NCBI RefSeq assembly: GCF_022760855.1
Contig: NZ_JAKTNR010000008.1
Coordinates: 1 to 64,000, forward strand
Direction of reading: 5' to 3'
DNA from: Thermus albus
Lineage (GTDB): Bacteria; Deinococcota; Deinococci; Deinococcales; Thermaceae
DNA: 64,000 nt
Each line of letters starts with the position of its first letter. The stretch's first letter is position 1. Both the position numbers and the translations under genes were made by a program. This document shows, one piece after another, positions 16,806-25,625 of the stretch. The notes under the pieces are model-generated. The model was not told the DNA's origin. It was given only the letters and a program-made list of their open reading frames with translations, and did no database searches.

Positions 16806-18008
16806 ATGCGAAAACTCTGGTTCGGTCTTTTAGCGATGGCGGGGCTGGCCTTAGGCCAGCAGCAGGTCACCATCCTGTGGTCGGGGGCCATCACCGGTCC
16901 CACCTCGGATGCGGGGGCTCCTTACGCGGCAGGGGTGGAAGATTACTGCAAGTATGCCAATGAAAGAAAGCTCATCCCCGGGGTGGTGCTGAACTGCCTG
17001 GTGCGGGACGACCAGTACAACAACGCCAATACCCAGCGCTTCTTTGAGGAGGCTTTGGACCGGTTCAGGATTCCGGTTTTCCTTTCCTACGCCACCGGGG
17101 CCAACCTGCAGCTCAAGTCCCTGATCCAAGAGGTGAAGGTGCCCACCATTCCCGCCTCCATGCACGTGGAGCTCATTGACCCCCCCAACAACGAGTACTT
17201 CTTCATCCCCACCACCACCTACTCCGAGCAGGTGGTGGCCCTTTTGGAGTACATCGCCAAGCAGAAGAAGGGGGCCAAGGTGGCCCTAGTGGTTCACCCC
17301 TCGCCCTTTGGCCGGGCCCCGGTGGCCGATGCCCGCAAGGCGGCGGCCCAGCTTGGCCTGCAGATCGTGGACGTGCAGGAGGTGGGGGCGGGGAACCTGG
17401 ACAACACCGCCCTCCTCAAGCGCTTTGAGGCGGCAGGGGTGGAGTTCATCGTGCACCAGAATGTGGCCGGGCCGGTGGCCAACATCCTTAAGGATGCCAA
17501 GCGCCTGGGGCTGGACAAGAAGATCAAGCAGCTTGGGGCCCACTACACGGGCGGCCCTGACCTCATCAACCTGGCGGGGGATGCGGCGGAAGGGTTCTTG
17601 TGGGTCACCAGCTTCTACATGTTCCACGAAGATGCCCCGGGTATCCGCCTGCAGAAGGAGTTGGGAGAGAAATACAAGCGTCCTCAAGCCATAGTGGAGA
17701 GCGTGAACTACACCAACGGTATGCTGGCCACGGCCATCGCGGTAGAGGCCATGCGCCGGGCCCAGGAAAGGTTCAAGCGCATCACCGGGGATACCGTCTA
17801 CCAGGCCCTCATAGGCATGAACGGCCCCAACGCCTTTAAGCCGAGCTTTGCCGTTTCCACCAAGCAGGGCATTGAGATTGACTTCACCAAGACGGAGCGC
17901 ACCGGGGCGGAGGGCTTGAGGATCCTCGAGGCCAAGGGCGGCCGCTTTGTCCCCATCACCGAGCCCTTCACCTCGGCCCTCTTCCGCAAGGTGCACTACG
18001 GCAAGTAG
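16806..18008 (+). CDS. livK: Periplasmic substrate-binding protein of the Liv-type transporter
   Basis: A 400-residue type I periplasmic binding protein. The signal peptide MRKLWFGLLAMAGLALG is followed by QQQVTILW; there is no lipobox cysteine, so the mature protein is probably soluble. LWSGAITGPTSDAGAPYAAGVEDY and RDDQYNNANTQRFFEEAL are typical of the family. ATG at 16806 is preferred over GTG at 16797 because GGGAGG ends just before the latter. Within this operon it defines the substrate, which the acyl-CoA ligase neighbour suggests is a carboxylic acid. Confidence 0.9.
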   Translation: MRKLWFGLLAMAGLALGQQQVTILWSGAITGPTSDAGAPYAAGVEDYCKYANERKLIPGVVLNCLVRDDQYNNANTQRFFEEALDRFRIPVFLSYATGANLQLKSLIQEVKVPTIPASMHVELIDPPNNEYFFIPTTTYSEQVVALLEYIAKQKKGAKVALVVHPSPFGRAPVADARKAAAQLGLQIVDVQEVGAGNLDNTALLKRFEAAGVEFIVHQNVAGPVANILKDAKRLGLDKKIKQLGAHYTGGPDLINLAGDAAEGFLWVTSFYMFHEDAPGIRLQKELGEKYKRPQAIVESVNYTNGMLATAIAVEAMRRAQERFKRITGDTVYQALIGMNGPNAFKPSFAVSTKQGIEIDFTKTERTGAEGLRILEAKGGRFVPITEPFTSALFRKVHYGK

Positions 18009-18016
18009 TCCGGTAG

Positions 18017-18038
18017 GCCCGGGGGGCAACCCCCGGGC
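18017..18038 (+). terminator. GC-rich hairpin between binding protein and LivF genes
   Basis: A perfect 9-bp stem, GCCCGGGGG (18017-18025) and CCCCCGGGC (18030-18038), has a GCAA tetraloop and is followed by ATTCCTTTCG. It is a partial intrinsic terminator or a 3' stabiliser of the binding-protein message, lowering LivF output relative to the binding protein. Confidence 0.6.
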
Positions 18039-18050
18039 ATTCCTTTCGCC

Positions 18051-18881
18051 ATGAGCCTGAACCCCACACGCCCCGAAGACTTAGGCCCCATCCTCCTTTT
18101 GGTCAACAACATCGAGGTGGTCTACCACGACATCATCCAGGTGCTCCGCGGTGTCTCCCTAAAGGTGCCCGAAGGGCGCATCACCGCCCTCTTAGGCCCC
18201 AACGGGGCGGGGAAGACCACCACCTTGAGGGCCATCTCCGGCCTCCTCATCCCCGAGGATGGGGAGGTGGTGAGGGGGGAGATCCTCTACCAGGGGAAGC
18301 CCATCCATAACCGCCCCCCCGAGGAGATCGTGCGGATGGGGATCGTGCAGGTGCTGGAGGGCCGCCGGGTCTTTAAGCACCTCACGGTGGAGGAAAACCT
18401 CTGGGTGGGCACCCTGACCCGAAGGGCCGTGCGCCTAAAGGAGGAACTGGAGCGCATCTACCACTACTTCCCCCGCCTGGCGGACCTCCGCAACCGCTTG
18501 GCTGGGTACTGCTCAGGGGGGGAGCAGCAGATGATCGCCATCGGTAGGGCGCTCCTGGCCAGACCGCGCCTCCTCCTCCTGGACGAGCCTTCCTTGGGCC
18601 TGGCTCCCCTTTTGGTGCGGGAGATCTTTGACATCGTGGCCCGGGTGAATGCGGAGGAAGGGGTCACGGTCTTGGTGGTGGAGCAGAACGCCCGGGTGGC
18701 CCTTTCCATCGCCCACTACGGCTACATCATGGAAACGGGCCGGATCGTGCTGGAAGGGGACCGGGAATACTTGCTGGAAAACCCCGACGTGCAGGAGTTC
18801 TACCTGGGGGTGGCCAAGGGGGGTGGGCGGAAAAGCTTCAAGGAGGTGAAGGCCTACAAGAGGCGGAAGCGGTTCATGTAG
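18051..18881 (+). CDS. livF: Branched-chain amino acid-type ABC transporter ATPase LivF
   Basis: A 276-residue second ATPase of the HAAT importer. Walker [17 protein letters not shown] is near 46-61, the subfamily marker QVLEGRRVFKHLTVEENL follows, the signature is CSGGEQQMIAIGRALLA and Walker B is LLLLDEPSLGLAPLL. N-terminal (MSLNPTRPEDLGPI) and C-terminal (basic, ending KRRKRFM) extensions are longer than in E. coli LivF. Last gene of the operon. Confidence 0.92.
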   Translation: MSLNPTRPEDLGPILLLVNNIEVVYHDIIQVLRGVSLKVPEGRITALLGPNGAGKTTTLRAISGLLIPEDGEVVRGEILYQGKPIHNRPPEEIVRMGIVQVLEGRRVFKHLTVEENLWVGTLTRRAVRLKEELERIYHYFPRLADLRNRLAGYCSGGEQQMIAIGRALLARPRLLLLDEPSLGLAPLLVREIFDIVARVNAEEGVTVLVVEQNARVALSIAHYGYIMETGRIVLEGDREYLLENPDVQEFYLGVAKGGGRKSFKEVKAYKRRKRFM

Positions 18882-18986
18882 CTGGGTTAGCAGCATCAGC
18901 ATGACCCCTTGACAGGAAAAGGCTCCAGGGCCAGGGTCGGCGGGTCCTTAGGGCAGGCAGGGCGTCAAGCCGCTATCATGGGATAA

Positions 18987-19907
18987 GTGGTGCGTTTCCG
19001 TGCGGATGGGATACGCCTGGACCAGGCGGTGGCCGAGGCCTGTGGGGTGAGCCGCAGCCGGGCCCAGGAGTGGATCGCCCAGGGCCGGGTCCAGGTGGGG
19101 GAGAAGGTGGTGGCGAAGGCCTCCTACCGCCTTAAGGGGGAGGAGGTCCAGGTGTTCCCCGAGGAGGAAAAGCCCTTCGTGCTTCCGGAGGACCTTCCCC
19201 TCCCCGTGCTCTATGAGGACGAGGACCTCCTGGTCCTCAACAAGCCCGCAGGTCTTCTCACCCACCCGGCCCCTGGGGTTTACACGGGCACCGTGGTGAA
19301 CGCCCTTTTGGCCCGGCATTTCCCCCTCGAGGAGGCCGAGGCATCCCGCCCCGAGCTGGTTCGCCCGGGCATTGTCCACCGCTTGGACAAGGACACCAGC
19401 GGGGTCTTGGTGGTGGCTAAGCACCCAGGGGCCCACGAGGCCCTGGCCAAGGCTTTCCGCGATCGGTTGGTGATGAAGCGCTACCTGGCCATCACCGAAG
19501 GGCATCCCCCGGAAGGGACCCTCATCGCCCCCATCGGCCGCCATCCCGTGGAGCGGTACAAGATGCATGTCGGGGGGATTGCGCCTCGGTATGCGGAGAC
19601 CGAGTTCCGCATCCTGGCCACGGCGGGGGCTTTGGCCCTGGTGGAGGCCCGGCCCCACACGGGGCGCACCCACCAGATCCGCGTCCACCTGAAGCATTTG
19701 AAGGCCCCTATCCTGGGGGATGCGGTCTACGGGCGGGTAAGCCTCCACATCCCGCGCCAGGCCCTCCACGCCTATGAGCTCCGCTTCCCCCACCCTCGCA
19801 CCGGCCGCATCCTGGAGTTCCAGGCCCCGGTGCCCGCCGATATGGTCCAGGCCTGGGAGGGGGTGGGGGGGAGGTGGCCGGAAGAAGTTTTGCAGGCATT
19901 ATACTGA
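18987..19907 (+). CDS. rluD: RluD-family 23S rRNA pseudouridine synthase
   Basis: A 306-residue enzyme isomerising uridine to pseudouridine, probably in 23S rRNA. An S4 RNA-binding domain (about 1-60, with SRSRAQEWIAQGRVQVG) precedes the RluA/RluD catalytic domain with the active-site Asp in IVHRLDKDTSGVLVV, near residue 133, and RPHTGRTHQIRVHL further on. A TATCAT -10 box (18974-18979) ends 7 nt before the GTG, implying a leaderless mRNA. The exact target uridines cannot be assigned. Confidence 0.9.
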   Translation: MVRFRADGIRLDQAVAEACGVSRSRAQEWIAQGRVQVGEKVVAKASYRLKGEEVQVFPEEEKPFVLPEDLPLPVLYEDEDLLVLNKPAGLLTHPAPGVYTGTVVNALLARHFPLEEAEASRPELVRPGIVHRLDKDTSGVLVVAKHPGAHEALAKAFRDRLVMKRYLAITEGHPPEGTLIAPIGRHPVERYKMHVGGIAPRYAETEFRILATAGALALVEARPHTGRTHQIRVHLKHLKAPILGDAVYGRVSLHIPRQALHAYELRFPHPRTGRILEFQAPVPADMVQAWEGVGGRWPEEVLQALY

Positions 19908-19947
19908 AGCCAAAAGAGACCACCTGTGTTGTGACGGGGATGAAGGT

Positions 19948-20877
19948 ATGCCTAAAGGAGTAAGCGAAATAGAAGTTTCCGAGCCGGGTAATGAAAGGAA
20001 ACCGGCGGTTTTACAAGAGCCGTTGGAACATAGCCCGGCTTTTCTCGGCTACCATCGCCTCTTTATAGGCGATGCGCGACAGGTGCTTCGCTCCTTTCCC
20101 GATGCCTCAGTGCACTTGGTCCTGACTTCTCCTCCTTACTGGACCTTGAAACGTTACGAGGATATTCCGGGTCAGCTCGGACACGTGGAGGATTACGAGG
20201 CCTTCTTGGACCAGTTAGATGGCGTTTGGAGGGAGATCTTCCGGGTTTTGGTGCCCGGTGGGCGGCTGATCATCGTGGTGGGTGATGTGGCCGTTTCCCG
20301 GAAGCGCTTTGGCAGACATGTGGTCTTCCCCCTCCACGCGGATATACAGGTGCGTTGCCGTAAGTTAGGCTTTGACAATCTGAACCCTATCCTGTGGCAC
20401 AAGCGTACGAACGCTACCCTCGAGGCCAATCGCCCCGGGTTTTTCCTAGGTAAGCCCTTTGAACCCGGGGCCATCATCAAGACCGAGGTGGAATACATCC
20501 TGATGCAGCGAAAGCCTGGGGGCTACCGCAAACCCACCCCAGAACAGCGGGAAAAGAGCCGCATCCCCAAGGATCTGTTCCACAAATGGTTCCGACAAAT
20601 ATGGGATGATATTCCTGGGTGGAACACTAAAGCCCACCCAGCCCCCTTTCCGCTGGAGCTAGCCGAAAGGCTCGTACGCATGTTTAGTTTTACGGGGGAC
20701 ACGGTTCTGGACCCCTTTGCCGGCACGGGAACGACCCTTCTTGCTGCCGCTCGCCATGGCAGGCGTTCGGTTGGCATAGAGTTGGTGCCGAGATACGCTC
20801 AACTTGCCCAAGAACGTTTTGCGCGCGAGGGGGCAGGCCATGCTCTCGCATTGGAGGTGGTGGCGGGTGGAGTTTAG
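19948..20877 (+). CDS. Type II DNA methyltransferase, probably N4-cytosine
   Basis: A 309-residue SAM-dependent DNA methyltransferase with permuted (beta-class) motif order: catalytic motif IV TSPPYW near residue 68, a middle region likely holding target recognition, then FxGxG motif I DPFAGTGTTLLAAARHG near 255-271. The [TS]SPPY form suggests m4C, though m6A cannot be excluded. ATG at 19948 is chosen; longer in-frame starts lie inside rluD. A TATACT box is at 19900-19905. GC content drops relative to flanking genes, pointing to horizontal acquisition with the next gene. Confidence 0.88.
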   Translation: MPKGVSEIEVSEPGNERKPAVLQEPLEHSPAFLGYHRLFIGDARQVLRSFPDASVHLVLTSPPYWTLKRYEDIPGQLGHVEDYEAFLDQLDGVWREIFRVLVPGGRLIIVVGDVAVSRKRFGRHVVFPLHADIQVRCRKLGFDNLNPILWHKRTNATLEANRPGFFLGKPFEPGAIIKTEVEYILMQRKPGGYRKPTPEQREKSRIPKDLFHKWFRQIWDDIPGWNTKAHPAPFPLELAERLVRMFSFTGDTVLDPFAGTGTTLLAAARHGRRSVGIELVPRYAQLAQERFAREGAGHALALEVVAGGV

Positions 20878-21523
20878 CGCTTTAGCTCGTGATCTTGAGG
20901 ACGCATTACGAGCTGTGGTTGCGCTACCCTCCACCAGCAGCGGGCGACAGAGCCCAATGGTGGATTACACCTGGAAAAGGTTAAGGGAACGCTTGCCATC
21001 CCACCTTTGGCCATTTTTGCAGAAGGAAGCAAGAGTACCGGGTCTAGCGAGAGAGAAAAGGTGGGACTTGGGGTTAATATACCCAGGAGAAGAAGGGGCT
21101 CGCAAAAAACCACGGCTATTGATTTCCTTTAAGTCCATTTTAGCTAATCCATCGGGTTCGTGGCCAAATCGGCTGGATGATCTTGTCGGTGAAGTATCTT
21201 CTGTGCAGATGCTGTTTCCCGAGGTGGTAATAGGGTACACGGTGATTGTGGATTTTGGTGCCCCTACTAACAGGAGCCGATCCCATAGGCTGGGGCCTTC
21301 TGCCTTTGACCAATTTAAAGATGGCCTCAAGGCGCTTTCCAGAAGAGAACCGCCCCTGTGGGCTCAGGGCCTGATAGAAAGGTATTGGTTGGTGGAGGTT
21401 GACACTCGGAGGCAACCCGCCTTACAGGATCCTATAAAGGCAGCTAAGGAGGGAGAAGAGTTTTTGGATGCTTTGGTGGATGCTCTCCGCAGCAGGGAGC
21501 CTTTGTTATTTTTAGCAAGGTAG
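20840..21523 (+). CDS. Putative type II restriction endonuclease
   Basis: A protein of about 227 residues overlapping the 3' end of the methyltransferase gene, the common layout of restriction-modification pairs. RWDLGLIY followed about 17 residues later by RLLISFKSI resembles a PD-(D/E)xK core with Ser in place of the usual Glu/Asp, and NRLDDLVGEVSSVQMLFPE follows. The start is uncertain: ATG 20840, or GTG 20867 which has GGAGG 9 nt upstream. Codon use and GC are unlike the core genes. Nuclease function is inferred from partner and motif; specificity is unknown. Confidence 0.65.
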   Translation: MLSHWRWWRVEFSALARDLEDALRAVVALPSTSSGRQSPMVDYTWKRLRERLPSHLWPFLQKEARVPGLAREKRWDLGLIYPGEEGARKKPRLLISFKSILANPSGSWPNRLDDLVGEVSSVQMLFPEVVIGYTVIVDFGAPTNRSRSHRLGPSAFDQFKDGLKALSRREPPLWAQGLIERYWLVEVDTRRQPALQDPIKAAKEGEEFLDALVDALRSREPLLFLAR

Positions 21524-21598
21524 CAAGGCTTTTATCAGTCCTCATAAGGGTTTTCAGACCATGGCTTGTGGAAGGGAGTGGGGTTTTAATGGTTTGCT

Positions 21599-22798
21599 TT
21601 AGCTAACGTTGTATAGCAGCAAGTCTTTGACAGCCGCCGCTAAGCGCTTTATTCCCTTGACGATGTTCTCCTGGTTCACCGAGGCGTAGGAAAGCCTTAA
21701 GGTATTCTCCCCGCCCCCGTTGGCAAAGAAGGGTCCGCCAGGTACGAAGGCCACGTTTTCTTCTATGGCCCTTTGGAAAAGAACCTCGGCGGATAGGCCT
21801 TCGGGCAGGGTCATCCAGACGAACATCCCCCCCTGGGGCCGGGTGTAGGCCACTCCTTTGGGCATCTCCTTCCCCAGGGCCTCCAGCATGGCCTGGGCCT
21901 TGGCCCTATAGGTGGCGCGGATCCTTGCCAAGCGCTCGGGGAAGCCCTCCTTCACCAGCTCGTGCACCAGGATCTGGTTGAGGACCGGGGTGTGCAGGTC
22001 CACCCCCTGCTTGGCCTGGGTCAGTTTGAGGATGACCTCCGGTTGGGCTAGGACAAAGGCCACCCGAAGGCCCGGGGCCAGCACCTTGGAGAAGCTGCTG
22101 AGGTAAATGACCCCGGGGTAGCCCGCCTCCCGGGAAAGCTCAAAGAGGCTAGGCAGGCGGGTTTCTCCGAAGTAAAGCTCCCGGTAGGCGTCGTCCTCCA
22201 CCAGGATGAGGCCCTTTTCCATGGCCAGTTCCAAAAGGCGCTTGCGGGCTTCCAGGGGCATAAGGCCCCCGGAGGGGTTTTGGAAGGAGGGGATGAGGTA
22301 GAGAAAGCGGGGTTCCTCCTGCGCTAGGACCTCGGCCAGAGCCTCCAGGTCCGGGCCTTCCTCGCCTGCGGGTACCGTGAGGAAGCGGGGACCATAGGCC
22401 CGGAAGGCCTGGATGGCCCCCATGTAGCTGGGGGCCTCCACCAGCACGGGGCTTCCCTCGTCCAGGAAGACCTTACCCAAGAGGTCCAGGGCCTGCTGGC
22501 TTCCCGTGGTGATCAGGACCTCCTCGAGGCTTACCCCAAGCCAGTCCGCCACCCAGGCCCTTAAGGGGGTGTAGCCCTCCGTGGGGCCATACTGCAGGGC
22601 CACCTCGCCCTTTTCCCTGAGGATTTCCGCTGCCTTTTCTGCCGCCTCCTCCTTCGGGAAAAGCTCAGGGGCAGGAAGCCCCCCGGCAAAGCTCAGGATG
22701 CCGGGGCGCTGGGTGAGTTTGAGAAGCTCGCGGATGGTGGAGGCCTGGATGCGCCTTGCCCGCTCGCCAAAACGGGTATTCCAGTCCAGGGTTTTCAC
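21599..22798 (-). CDS. lysN: 2-aminoadipate/multi-substrate aminotransferase LysN
   Basis: A 399-residue fold-type I PLP aminotransferase. ASTIRELLKLTQRPGILSFA, GLPAPELFPKEEA and IPSFQNPSGGL match my recollection of T. thermophilus LysN, which converts 2-oxoadipate to 2-aminoadipate in the alpha-aminoadipate lysine pathway and also uses Leu/kynurenine-type substrates. The PLP Lys is in SSFSKVLAPGLR, near 236. A reverse-strand TAGAAT box (22810-22805) ends 6 nt before the GTG start, so a leaderless transcript starting inside the space after dgt is likely. Confidence 0.9.
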   Translation of the reverse strand: MKTLDWNTRFGERARRIQASTIRELLKLTQRPGILSFAGGLPAPELFPKEEAAEKAAEILREKGEVALQYGPTEGYTPLRAWVADWLGVSLEEVLITTGSQQALDLLGKVFLDEGSPVLVEAPSYMGAIQAFRAYGPRFLTVPAGEEGPDLEALAEVLAQEEPRFLYLIPSFQNPSGGLMPLEARKRLLELAMEKGLILVEDDAYRELYFGETRLPSLFELSREAGYPGVIYLSSFSKVLAPGLRVAFVLAQPEVILKLTQAKQGVDLHTPVLNQILVHELVKEGFPERLARIRATYRAKAQAMLEALGKEMPKGVAYTRPQGGMFVWMTLPEGLSAEVLFQRAIEENVAFVPGGPFFANGGGENTLRLSYASVNQENIVKGIKRLAAAVKDLLLYNVS

Positions 22799-22823
22799 CC
22801 ACCCATTCTAGCGCTTAGGGCCC

Positions 22824-23954
22824 TCAGGGAAAGAGCTTTCGGTAGGCCTCGAGGGCGTACCGGTCCGTCATGCCGGCGATGTAGTCGCAGACTGCCCGTT
22901 CCAAGCCCCCTTTGGGGATCCGGGCCTGGACCTCTTTGGGCAGGATTTCCGGGTAGCGGGTATAGGTGTGGAAGAGCTGTTCTAGAACTATTTCCGCCTT
23001 GCGCCTTTCCCTCAAGACCTCGGGATGGCGGTAGAAGCGCTCCTTGAGAAAGGCCTTTAGCTCCTGGTGGGCCCTCTCGGCCTCCGGGGTGAGGGTGGCC
23101 AGGCGCTTGGGGTAACGGCGCACCTCCTCGGCGCTTCTTATCCCGGCCTTTTCCACCTCCTCGTGGGTGGCCTCGATGGTGGCGGTGATGAGGAAGCCCA
23201 GAAGCTGGCGCACCAGGATGCGGCGGGAAAGCTCGGTGAGCCTGGAGAGGTCCAGGCCCTCTTCCTGGGCCAGCTCCTGCAGAAAGGGGACCTCGGCAAG
23301 CTCCTCGGGGCGGAGGAGGCCGCTACGGAGGCCGTCGTCCAGGTCGTGGGCGGCGTAGGCGATGGCGTCGGAGAGGTCCACCACCTGGGCCTCGAGGGTA
23401 CCCTTCCCCTCATACTCGGCCTTGAAGCCGGGGTCGTAGGCGGCCTCGTGGGTGGCGATCCCCTCCAGTACCTCGTAGGTGAGGTTAAGGCCCTTAAAAC
23501 TCGGGTAGCGGACCTCTAGCTCGGTGAGGATTCTAAGGGCTTGGGCGTTGTGCTCAAACCCCCCGTGGGCCTGCATCAGCTCGTTTAGGACCTTTTCCCC
23601 CGTGTGGCCAAAGGGGGGGTGGCCCAGATCGTGGGAGAGGGCGATGGCCTCAGTTAGGTCCTCGTTGAGGCCAAGGGCTCGGGCGATGGAGCGAGCTACC
23701 TGGACAACCTCCAGGGTATGCGTGAGGCGGGTGCGGTAATAGTCCCCGGCCCAGTTGGGGAAGACCTGGGTCTTGTACTCCAGGCGGCGGAAGGCGGTGG
23801 TGTGCAGGATGCGGTCCCGGTCCTTCTGGTAAGGGGTGCGGTAAGGGGACTCAGGCTCCGGATGCGTCCGCCCCCGGGTGTCCCTGGCCTTTTGGGCGTA
23901 GGGAGCAAGCTTTTCTGCCTCCAGCTCCAAAAGCCGCGCCCGGGAATAGAGCAT
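22824..23954 (-). CDS. dgt: Deoxyguanosinetriphosphate triphosphohydrolase-like protein
   Basis: A 376-residue HD-domain dNTPase that splits dNTPs into nucleoside and triphosphate. RLTHTLEVVQVARSIARAL and the metal-binding HDLGHPPFGHTGE near 107-119 identify it, with the later LSDAIAYAAHDLDD holding the last HD-box Asp. Thermus homologues are activated by dNTP mixtures. It begins 3 nt after fabF, an odd metabolic neighbour, and probably shares that transcript. Confidence 0.92.
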   Translation of the reverse strand: MLYSRARLLELEAEKLAPYAQKARDTRGRTHPEPESPYRTPYQKDRDRILHTTAFRRLEYKTQVFPNWAGDYYRTRLTHTLEVVQVARSIARALGLNEDLTEAIALSHDLGHPPFGHTGEKVLNELMQAHGGFEHNAQALRILTELEVRYPSFKGLNLTYEVLEGIATHEAAYDPGFKAEYEGKGTLEAQVVDLSDAIAYAAHDLDDGLRSGLLRPEELAEVPFLQELAQEEGLDLSRLTELSRRILVRQLLGFLITATIEATHEEVEKAGIRSAEEVRRYPKRLATLTPEAERAHQELKAFLKERFYRHPEVLRERRKAEIVLEQLFHTYTRYPEILPKEVQARIPKGGLERAVCDYIAGMTDRYALEAYRKLFP

Positions 23955-23957
23955 GGC

Positions 23958-25184
23958 TTAAACCCGTTTGAAGAGCAACACCGCGTTCTGCCCGCCGAAG
24001 GCGAAGGAGTTGGAAAGGGCGTACGCCACCTTGGCCTCGCGGGGCTCAGGCACGAAGTCCAGGTCCAGCTCGGGGTCCGGGTCCTCGAGGTTGATGGTGG
24101 GGGGGATGATCCCGTGGTAGAGGGCCTGCACCGTGGCAATGGCCTCAATCCCTCCCGCGGCCCCCAGGAGGTGGCCGGTCATGCTCTTGGTGCTGGAGAC
24201 CATGAGCTTTTTGGCGTGCTCCCCGAAAACCTCCTTGATGGCTAGGACCTCTGCCCGGTCCCCCACGGGGGTGGAGGTGCCGTGGGCGTTGATGTAGCCC
24301 ACCGCCTCGGGGTTTACCTGGGCGTCTTGGAGGGCGCGGCGCATGGCCAAGGCCGCTCCTTTCCCTTCAGGGTGGGGCTCGGTGATGTGGTGGGCGTCGG
24401 CGCTCCGGCCAAAGCCTACCACCTCGGCGTAGATCCTGGCCCCTCGCCTTTTGGCGTGCTCGTACTCCTCCAGGACCACCACCCCGGCCCCCTCGCCCAT
24501 CACAAAACCATCCCGGCTCAAGGTGAAAGGGCGGCTGGCCTTGGGGGGCTCCTCGTTCCGGGTGGAAAGGGCCCGCATCACGGCGAAGGCCCCGATGGCC
24601 ATGGGGGTGATGGCGGCCTCCGTACCCCCGGCCAGCACGATGTCGGCCTCCCCAAGCTGGATCATGCGGAAGGCGTTGCCGATGGCATCCGAGCCCGTGG
24701 CGCAGGCGGTGACCGCGGTGGAGCTCGGTCCCATGAAGCCATAGCGCATGGCGATATGGGCGGAGGCCATGTTGGCGATCATCATGGGGATGAAGAAGGG
24801 ACTGATTCGGTTGGGCCCCCGCTCCAGGAAGACCTTGCTCTGGGCCTCCCAGGTCTCCATGCCCCCGATACCCGTGCCCACCAGGGTACCCACCCGCTCG
24901 GGGTCTAGGGTGCTTGTTTCCAGGCCCGCATCCCTAAGGGCCAGCTCGGCGGCGATCAGGGCGTACTGGACGAAGCGGTCCAGGCGCCTAAGCTCCCTTT
25001 TGTCTATGTACTCCTCTGGGTTGACCTCCACCTCAGCGGCGATGCGCACCGGCAAGGTGGAGGCATCAAAGCGGGTGATGGGGCCTACCCCGCTACGGCC
25101 TTCCAGCTGGGCTTTATGGTAGGCTTCGGCCCCCACGCCGATGGGGGTGAGGGGGCCGAGGCCGGTGATGACCACGCGTCGCAT
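23958..25184 (-). CDS. fabF: 3-oxoacyl-ACP synthase II
   Basis: A 408-residue elongating condensing enzyme of type II fatty acid synthesis. The Cys-His-His triad is in [12 protein letters not shown] (Cys near 163), [15 protein letters not shown] and [11 protein letters not shown]. The start [16 protein letters not shown] follows a reverse-strand TATACT box (25196-25191) by exactly 6 nt without an SD, so fabF has its own leaderless promoter although it follows acpP, which ends in its own terminator. Confidence 0.96.
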   Translation of the reverse strand: MRRVVITGLGPLTPIGVGAEAYHKAQLEGRSGVGPITRFDASTLPVRIAAEVEVNPEEYIDKRELRRLDRFVQYALIAAELALRDAGLETSTLDPERVGTLVGTGIGGMETWEAQSKVFLERGPNRISPFFIPMMIANMASAHIAMRYGFMGPSSTAVTACATGSDAIGNAFRMIQLGEADIVLAGGTEAAITPMAIGAFAVMRALSTRNEEPPKASRPFTLSRDGFVMGEGAGVVVLEEYEHAKRRGARIYAEVVGFGRSADAHHITEPHPEGKGAALAMRRALQDAQVNPEAVGYINAHGTSTPVGDRAEVLAIKEVFGEHAKKLMVSSTKSMTGHLLGAAGGIEAIATVQALYHGIIPPTINLEDPDPELDLDFVPEPREAKVAYALSNSFAFGGQNAVLLFKRV

Positions 25185-25213
25185 GGGGGTAGTATACCGA
25201 AAGGAGCCAGGGA

Positions 25214-25240
25214 AAGGAGAAAGGGCGCGTGAATGCGCCC
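25214..25240 (-). terminator. Intrinsic terminator downstream of acpP
   Basis: On the reverse strand GGGCGC and GCGCCC (25240-25235 and 25228-25223) form a 6-bp GC stem with a 6-nt loop followed by TTTCTCCTTT. It lies between acpP and the leaderless fabF promoter and would uncouple the two transcripts. Confidence 0.6.
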
Positions 25241-25282
25241 TCCTTGAGGCTTTAATACCCGTGCCCTCTTCCCTAGAGATTT

Positions 25283-25316
25283 ACCGGGGCCCCCACCTTG
25301 GCGAAAACCAAGGTGG
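25283..25316 (-). terminator. Hairpin element immediately downstream of acpP
   Basis: A 9-bp stem, CCACCTTGG (25293-25301) and CCAAGGTGG (25308-25316), carries the 14-nt flank ACCGGGGCCCCCAC (25283-25296), which is also present next to the gltX hairpin. It lies 14 nt past the acpP stop. With the terminator at 25,214-25,240 it gives acpP a double 3' structure. Confidence 0.5.
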
Positions 25317-25329
25317 AGCGGGGTAAAGC

Positions 25330-25572
25330 CTAGCCCAGCTTGGCCTGGATGAAGGCCACCGCATCCTTAACGGTGCGGATCTTTTCCGCCTCCTCGTCGG
25401 AGATCTCCAGGCCAAACTCGTCCTCGAGGCCCATGATGAGCTCCACGGTGTCCAGGCTGTCCGCACCTAGGTCCTCGATGAAGCGGGCTTCCAAGGTGAT
25501 CTTCTCCGGTTCCACCGAGAGCTTTTCCGCGATAACCGCCTTGACCTTTTCAAAGATTTCCTGCTCCGTCAT
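25330..25572 (-). CDS. acpP: Acyl carrier protein
   Basis: An 80-residue acidic helical protein that carries growing acyl chains. The phosphopantetheine attachment Ser is in [14 protein letters not shown], near residue 38. The ATG at 25572 is used; an in-frame upstream extension lacks ACP similarity. AGGGAGG precedes the ATG. It sits between fabG (53 nt upstream) and fabF. Confidence 0.97.
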   Translation of the reverse strand: MTEQEIFEKVKAVIAEKLSVEPEKITLEARFIEDLGADSLDTVELIMGLEDEFGLEISDEEAEKIRTVKDAVAFIQAKLG

Positions 25573-25625
25573 GAAAACCTCCCTTGGGGATTTTACCACG
25601 GGGTCTAGCCCCGGGCCTGGCCCCC

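Noticed and set aside
19774-19947. Longer N-terminus for the methyltransferase
   Set aside because: It overlaps rluD in another frame and gives Pro/Ser/Trp-rich sequence; ATG 19948 begins at a proper methyltransferase N-terminus.
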